From the NCBI GenBank assembly GCA_016292635.1, contig JAEDIC010000004.1, forward strand, positions 1 to 64,000: a DNA stretch of 64,000 nt, written 5' to 3'. Source of the DNA: Clostridia bacterium (GTDB lineage Bacteria > Bacillota > Clostridia > Christensenellales > CAG-138). Numbering within the stretch: position 1 is the stretch's first letter; every line of letters begins with the position of its first letter. Positions 59,727 to 64,000 of this stretch are shown here, one piece after another. The translations under genes and the position numbers were made by a program. A model generated the notes under the pieces. It saw only the letters and a program-made list of their open reading frames with translations. It was not told where the DNA came from and ran no database searches.

Positions 59727-61433
59727 ATGGATGCCGAAATCCCCGTAAATGAAAAAGAAAGGATCCTCACGGATGAGGAAGCCGCCGAGCGCACGGCTCG
59801 CAAGGAAGCCGCCCGTGAAGCCCGCCGCAAGAAGAAAAGGCGCAAGAAGATAATAAAGACCACCCTGTTGATAGTGTTGGCTGCGATACTGGTTATCGCC
59901 GCCGCCATAGCGGGCTTTGTGCTGTATCTGCAGAAGTGCGGCGGTGAGTATGACAACATCACCGAATGCGTACAGAGCCAGCCCATGGACGCTGCCGCCC
60001 GCTATACCTTCTCCCCCGAGGAGAAAACCGTGTCCATGAAGCTGGACAAGAACGACATATGGTGGCTGCTGTATCAGACCGGCACCATATCCGAGCTTGA
60101 AAAGCTTGACGCCGCCCTTGCCGCCGGCAACGCCCGTCTTTCCGGCATGGGTATCTCCACCGAAACCGAAGGCGCCCTTATTGCGGACCTTGAGTTTTCC
60201 GTACTGGGCAACCTTAAAATACCCCTCAAGGCGGAATGCGGCGTAACCTATGACGAAAGCGACATTACCCTCAGCGTAGACAGCATTAAGCTGGGCAATG
60301 GCTGGAGTCTGCCCCTCAGGTGGGTCTGCGCCCGCTTTGACGCAGACCCCTCCGCCCTTACCATTAAGATAAGCAAGAGCATACATCCCTACCTTGAGGA
60401 TCTGCAGAATGTTGCCATAACCGGCGGCAATGTGGTCATCACCTACGGCGCAAACTCTTCCATGTATGCCGAGGCCAGCGCCGCGGAAAACCTTGACGCA
60501 GTAAATGAATACGCAAAGTACGGCGTGGAAACCGCGGCCCTCAAGTCCGTAACCTCCGCCAACCTTTCCATCACCACCGCCTTTGATGAAGCTCTCGCTT
60601 CCTTCGCGGCAGACCCCAACGCATACGTTGACTTCCGCACCAGCGCATTGGCTATCGCATCCGATCAGGCCGCAAATGATTATATGTCCGGCCCGTTTGC
60701 CCCCTATGCTCAGCGCTTCCTGCCCAATCTTACCATAGAAAACGTCAACGCGCTGCGGCAGCAGTTTATCGACCTGACTTCCGGCCGTCAGCAGCTCCTC
60801 TCGGTGCTCGCCACCAACCTTAACACCGCCTACACCAAGGGCACAATAGTTGAGCCCTCCGCCGTAGCGGCTAAGGATGATGACGACAAGAAGAAGGACA
60901 ACCAGGAAGAATCCACCGAGGCCGCTCCCTCCGCAAACTTCGTAAACACCGCCGTGGAAGGCAACCCTGCTCTCACCATGGAGCAGCTTGCCGCCGGCAA
61001 TTGGGCCTCCTATTCCGAATGGATAGCCGAGACGGATATGCGCGTCGTATACCTTACCTCCTTCCCCAACGTTACCGTTGAGGCAGAAGTTGAAAGCGAC
61101 GATAAGAAGAAGGAGGACGCGGCCGCGGAAACCATCACCACCCCCGCCAAGCCCATAGGACTTCTGGTGCGCATGAAAGACGGCAGCTTCCGCCTGTTAT
61201 ATCACACTGCGGAACTGGCCCCCGGCTCCACCACTCAGGTAGTTTACACCCAGACTCATATTGATCTGGACAAGAGCACAGGCGAAGACTACATGGGCCT
61301 TTCTTTCATCCCCTCTGTAACCTACGTTGCTCCCGCAGCGGGCGCCGTTGAACAGCCCGCGGAAGTTCCCGCGGCTGAAGAAACCGCTGCAGCCCCTGCC
61401 GAGGGCGAAAGCGGAGATGAAACCGCCGCATAA
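59727..61433 (+). CDS. Large membrane-anchored extracytoplasmic protein of unknown function
   Basis: 568 residues. An N-terminal cytoplasmic part (1-40) is very basic (REARRKKKRRKKIIK), followed by one membrane helix (about 43-68). The outside part begins YLQKCGGEYDN. About residues 100-220 look like beta-rich lipid- or polymer-facing repeats (DLEFSVLGNLKIPL; SDITLSVDSIKLGNGWSLPL), loosely resembling YpmS/DUF2140-type domains. Two acidic-lysine linkers (DDDDKKKDNQEE; ESDDKKKED) separate a further C-terminal domain, and the end is Ala/Glu/Pro-rich. AAAGGA precedes the ATG. No enzymatic motif recognised. A terminator follows. Confidence 0.85.
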   Translation: MDAEIPVNEKERILTDEEAAERTARKEAAREARRKKKRRKKIIKTTLLIVLAAILVIAAAIAGFVLYLQKCGGEYDNITECVQSQPMDAAARYTFSPEEKTVSMKLDKNDIWWLLYQTGTISELEKLDAALAAGNARLSGMGISTETEGALIADLEFSVLGNLKIPLKAECGVTYDESDITLSVDSIKLGNGWSLPLRWVCARFDADPSALTIKISKSIHPYLEDLQNVAITGGNVVITYGANSSMYAEASAAENLDAVNEYAKYGVETAALKSVTSANLSITTAFDEALASFAADPNAYVDFRTSALAIASDQAANDYMSGPFAPYAQRFLPNLTIENVNALRQQFIDLTSGRQQLLSVLATNLNTAYTKGTIVEPSAVAAKDDDDKKKDNQEESTEAAPSANFVNTAVEGNPALTMEQLAAGNWASYSEWIAETDMRVVYLTSFPNVTVEAEVESDDKKKEDAAAETITTPAKPIGLLVRMKDGSFRLLYHTAELAPGSTTQVVYTQTHIDLDKSTGEDYMGLSFIPSVTYVAPAAGAVEQPAEVPAAEETAAAPAEGESGDETAA

Positions 61434-61448
61434 AACCCGCACAGTCAA

Positions 61449-61479
61449 AAAGAACGGGAATCCATCCCGTTCTTTTTTG
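61449..61479 (+). terminator. Rho-independent terminator after the 568-residue protein gene
   Basis: AGAACGGGA, a short loop and TCCCGTTCT are followed by TTTTTGTTG; an A-run on the left may also serve the convergent pseudogene. Confidence 0.85.
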
Positions 61480-61491
61480 TTGCTCTCTGCG

Positions 61492-62040
61492 CTATTTATT
61501 TTGATTTACCGGCACCCATATGTCGCTGAAATAGTGTTCGGAATCCGTATCCCCATCGGAGTACCATTCTATGTTGGCTCCCATTGCCAGCTCGTAAGAA
61601 TCGTTATTGGGCAGCCAACCGGTAAATATCTCGGTATTGAGCCGCTGCAGCGCCCCGGGCGCGGGGTCTATACAGCGGAACTTCGCCCAGTCCATATTCG
61701 GAAACTCCACCGCCGTCATATCCTCGGACACGGGGCCGCCGGCATACTCTCCTGCTATTAAGATAGCGTAATTTTCCATTGCCCCCTATGTCGTCTATGG
61801 TTATTCCCATCCGGCCTATCTTATAATTCTTTACGGCCTCGGTCTGCTCATCCACAGGCCTTGCGCCCATGTGGAGCAGCTCAAGGTATTCTTCCCTGAA
61901 GCTTTCCCAAAAGTCCGGTATCATATCATATGAGCTTTCCACAGGGAAATCCGCGCTCAAAACCTATCGCCTTAAGGCCGGCAAGCCTTTATATTATGTA
62001 TTCCATATACGCTTCTCGCTTTTTGCTGATGTTCTTTTCA
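61492..62040 (-). pseudogene. Frameshifted GyrI-like/AraC-type effector-binding domain gene
   Basis: Minus-strand pieces of one small effector-binding (GyrI-like) protein lie in different frames. A first part reads RLAGLKAIGFERGF after an in-frame stop (MEYII*). A second part in another frame reads SADFPVESSYDMIPDFWESF through GITIDDIGGNG. A third part from 61,779 reads MENYAILIAGEYAGGP to a natural end near IEWYSDGDTDSEHYFSDIW. A frame change falls near a GGGGG run at about 61,783-61,787. No DNA-binding domain is present. The last 95 codons are intact and could still be translated. Confidence 0.7.
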
Positions 62041-62074
62041 TTATATCACACCGCCGCCCATGTGAAATATTCTT

Positions 62075-63907
62075 TTACTCCGCAAGCATACGCATAGCGT
62101 TCAGCACAGCTATCACCATTATGCCAACATCCGCAAACACCGCCGCCCACATTCCCACAAGGCCAAAGGCGCCCAGTATAAGTATCACGCCCTTTACGCC
62201 AAGGGTCATAACGATGTTTTGCATCACTATCTTTCTTGTATTCCGGGCTATGGCTATGGCCTCTGGCAGCCTATCCAGCCTGTCGTCCATTATGACCACA
62301 TCCGCCGCCTCTATTGCCGCGTCCGAGCCCATTGCGCCCATGGCTATTCCCACATCTGCTCTCGTCAGCACCGGAGCGTCATTTATGCCGTCGCCAACGT
62401 ATACCAGTTTGCCCTTTTCGGATACGCCCTTAAGCATTTCTTCCACCTTTGCCACCTTATCTTCCGGCATCAGCTCTGCATGAAGGGTGTCTATATTGAG
62501 CATTTGGGCAACCCTCCGGGCCGCAGCCCATCTGTCTCCGGTCAGCATGGCGGTCTCCTTTACCCCCAGCTCTTTAAGCCCGGCTACAGCCTCCGCCGCT
62601 CCCTCTTTGGTATCATCTTCAAGGAGTATATGGCCGCAGTAAATTCCCTCCCTGGAAATATGCACCGCCGTACCCGTATCATTGGCCGCCAGTCCAACAA
62701 GCCTTGCGCTGCCCGCAAGGACGGCGTCGCCGTTTATCTCGGCCTTTACGCCCATGCCTGCCAGTTCCTCGTATTTGCCTATATCCGCCGGATCAAGCTG
62801 TCCTTTATATGCTTCCCTTACGGATATGCCTACGGGGTGCTCAGAATAGTATTCCGCCATTGCGCCAAGATACAGCAGCTCCTCCTCCCCAATGCCTTCG
62901 GGATACAGACCCGCAACCCGGAATTTGCCTTTGGTAAGTGTGCCCGTCTTGTCAAAAACCACGGTTTCCGCCATGGCAAGGGCTTCAAGATAATTTCCGC
63001 CCTTTACCAATATGCCCCGGCGGGACGCCTTGCCTATGCCGCCGAAGAAGGTAAGGGGTACGGATATGACCAGCGCGCAGGGACATGAGATTACAAGGAA
63101 TGTAAGTCCACGGTATACCCACTCTGACCAGTTTCCAAGGAACAGCGGCGGAACCGCCGCCAGCAGCGCCGCGCATACTACCACCACGGGGGTGTATACC
63201 CTTGCGAAGCGGGTAATAAAGCTTTCGGTCACCGCCTTATTTGCTGCGGAATCCTCCACAAGCTCCAGTATGTGGGCAACTGTGGAATCCGTATATTCGC
63301 AGGTGGTTTGCACCCGAAGCAGGCCATTTATATTGACGCAGCCGCTTATCACCTTATCCCCCGGCGCAACCTCCCTGGGCAGAGATTCGCCGGTAAGGGC
63401 CATGGTGTTCAGCATGGAGCTGCCCTCCAGCACTATGCCGTCCAGAGGCACCCGCTCCCCAGGCCTTATTATGATTATACTGCCTTCGCTTACTTCCTCA
63501 GGGTCAATTTCAACAATGCCCTCCGGCCCTTCCACACTGGCGCACTCCGGCATTATCTCCATAAGGGCGGCGATGGAATCCCTGCTGCGGCCCACCGCCA
63601 TATGCTCGAAAAGCTCGCCTACCCGGTAAAACAGCATAACGAACACCGCCTCCGGATATTCTCCCGTTGCAATTGCGCCCACGGTGGCTATAGCCATAAG
63701 GAAGTTTTCGTCAAATATCTGCCCGTGGGTAATGCCGTATACCGCCTTGGACAGGGTCTCATGGCCTATGTATATGTAGGGTATCATATAGGCGACAATC
63801 GTCCATATATCCTTAAGCCCAAGCAGCTTTTCCGCCATGGCCGCCGCCACAAAAAGTCCCGCTCCGACTATTACCCGGGTAATGTCCTTTTTATGATGAG
63901 TATTCAT
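62075..63907 (-). CDS. Heavy-metal P1B-type ATPase (Zn/Cd/Pb class)
   Basis: 610-residue metal efflux pump lacking an N-terminal HMA metal-binding domain. Features in order: membrane helices (about 10-110), the actuator motif TGES (about 170), CPC in ISCPCALVISVPL (about 278-290), the phosphorylation motif DKTGTLTKG (about 325), the SEHPVG histidine-proline (about 363), and GDGINDAP (about 510). The last helices contain VKGVI and FADVG, as in the Zn/Cd subclass (K and D). It starts only 2 bases after the stop of an upstream reading frame, without a clear ribosome-binding site, so it is probably translationally coupled. Confidence 0.92.
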   Translation of the reverse strand: MNTHHKKDITRVIVGAGLFVAAAMAEKLLGLKDIWTIVAYMIPYIYIGHETLSKAVYGITHGQIFDENFLMAIATVGAIATGEYPEAVFVMLFYRVGELFEHMAVGRSRDSIAALMEIMPECASVEGPEGIVEIDPEEVSEGSIIIIRPGERVPLDGIVLEGSSMLNTMALTGESLPREVAPGDKVISGCVNINGLLRVQTTCEYTDSTVAHILELVEDSAANKAVTESFITRFARVYTPVVVVCAALLAAVPPLFLGNWSEWVYRGLTFLVISCPCALVISVPLTFFGGIGKASRRGILVKGGNYLEALAMAETVVFDKTGTLTKGKFRVAGLYPEGIGEEELLYLGAMAEYYSEHPVGISVREAYKGQLDPADIGKYEELAGMGVKAEINGDAVLAGSARLVGLAANDTGTAVHISREGIYCGHILLEDDTKEGAAEAVAGLKELGVKETAMLTGDRWAAARRVAQMLNIDTLHAELMPEDKVAKVEEMLKGVSEKGKLVYVGDGINDAPVLTRADVGIAMGAMGSDAAIEAADVVIMDDRLDRLPEAIAIARNTRKIVMQNIVMTLGVKGVILILGAFGLVGMWAAVFADVGIMVIAVLNAMRMLAE

Positions 63908-63909
63908 AA

Positions 63910-64000
63910 TTACAGTACTACGCTGGCCGCTCTGTCTATCTTGCGTACGATGGCATCAGCCAGGGCCAGTATCTCAGTCATATCATCCTGGTCGCTTTCT
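63910..64000 (-). CDS. 3' end of an unidentified gene upstream of the P-type ATPase, cut by window edge
   Basis: 29 codons before a TAA stop read ESDQDDMTEILALADAIVRK then IDRAASVVL. The frame runs off the window. Its stop is 2 bases before the ATPase start, implying one operon. It may encode a metal-binding or regulatory partner of the pump, but too little is visible to say. Confidence 0.45.
   Translation of the reverse strand, partial: ESDQDDMTEILALADAIVRKIDRAASVVL

Overview
The window reads as one chromosomal segment of a Gram-positive anaerobe of the Bacillota (class Clostridia), moderately G+C-rich. Support comes from PolC-type DNA polymerase, HPr kinase/phosphorylase, a YtxC-like sporulation protein, T-box leaders on trpB and thrS, IreB (UPF0297), a DUF1292 protein, and consensus sigma-A promoters with strong GGAGG ribosome-binding sites. 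No rRNA, tRNA, CRISPR array, prophage or intact insertion sequence was seen. The species cannot be named from the sequence; an uncultured gut-type clostridium would fit. Most genes are on the minus strand.

Region 1 (1-10,500): 3' part of tig, a DegV protein, a stand-alone trpB behind a tryptophan T-box, then a minus-strand run ytxC-like, uvrC, HAD phosphatase, hprK, ROK glucokinase and a DUF212 membrane protein. Region 2 (10,200-15,600): thrS behind a threonine T-box (plus strand), then arcC and gdhA. Region 3 (15,600-29,750): a TRAP transporter with an AroE-like dehydrogenase, then a citrate block. One operon carries an aconitase-family hydratase, NADP isocitrate dehydrogenase and citD-citE-citF. 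Diverging from it are citC and a fused citX-citG, which build and acetylate the citrate lyase prosthetic group. With gdhA nearby, these genes could link glutamate/2-oxoglutarate, citrate, oxaloacetate and acetate in either direction. An ornithine-cyclodeaminase-family gene follows.

Region 4 (29,750-33,600): a decayed MATE efflux pseudogene, a lipoprotein/MBOAT/DHHW group probably acting in cell-surface acylation, and rpsO. Region 5 (33,900-52,650) is the classical Firmicute core supercluster: pyrH, frr, a 66-residue protein, uppS, cdsA, dxr, rseP, ispG, polC, then rimP, nusA, ylxR, ylxQ, infB, rbfA, nrnA, truB and ribF. It joins nucleotide, isoprenoid and phospholipid synthesis to replication, transcription and translation.

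Region 6 (52,700-64,000): a small surface protein with an IPKTG sorting signal, a repeat-rich noncoding stretch, rpsB-tsf, ireB-ruvX-DUF1292-zinc ribbon, a 52-residue ORF, an Rrf2 regulator-nifS-nifU iron-sulfur operon, a 568-residue membrane-anchored protein of unknown function, a broken effector-binding-domain gene, and a Zn/Cd-type P-type ATPase.

The most unusual observation is that the exonuclease domain inserted in PolC keeps its fold-level sequence but appears to have lost the acidic and histidine residues needed for proofreading. Other points of note are the combined aconitase/isocitrate dehydrogenase/citrate lyase operon, a probably NAD-dependent AroE homologue next to a TRAP transporter, and a hairpin-rich repeat block bounded by copies of a terminator sequence.
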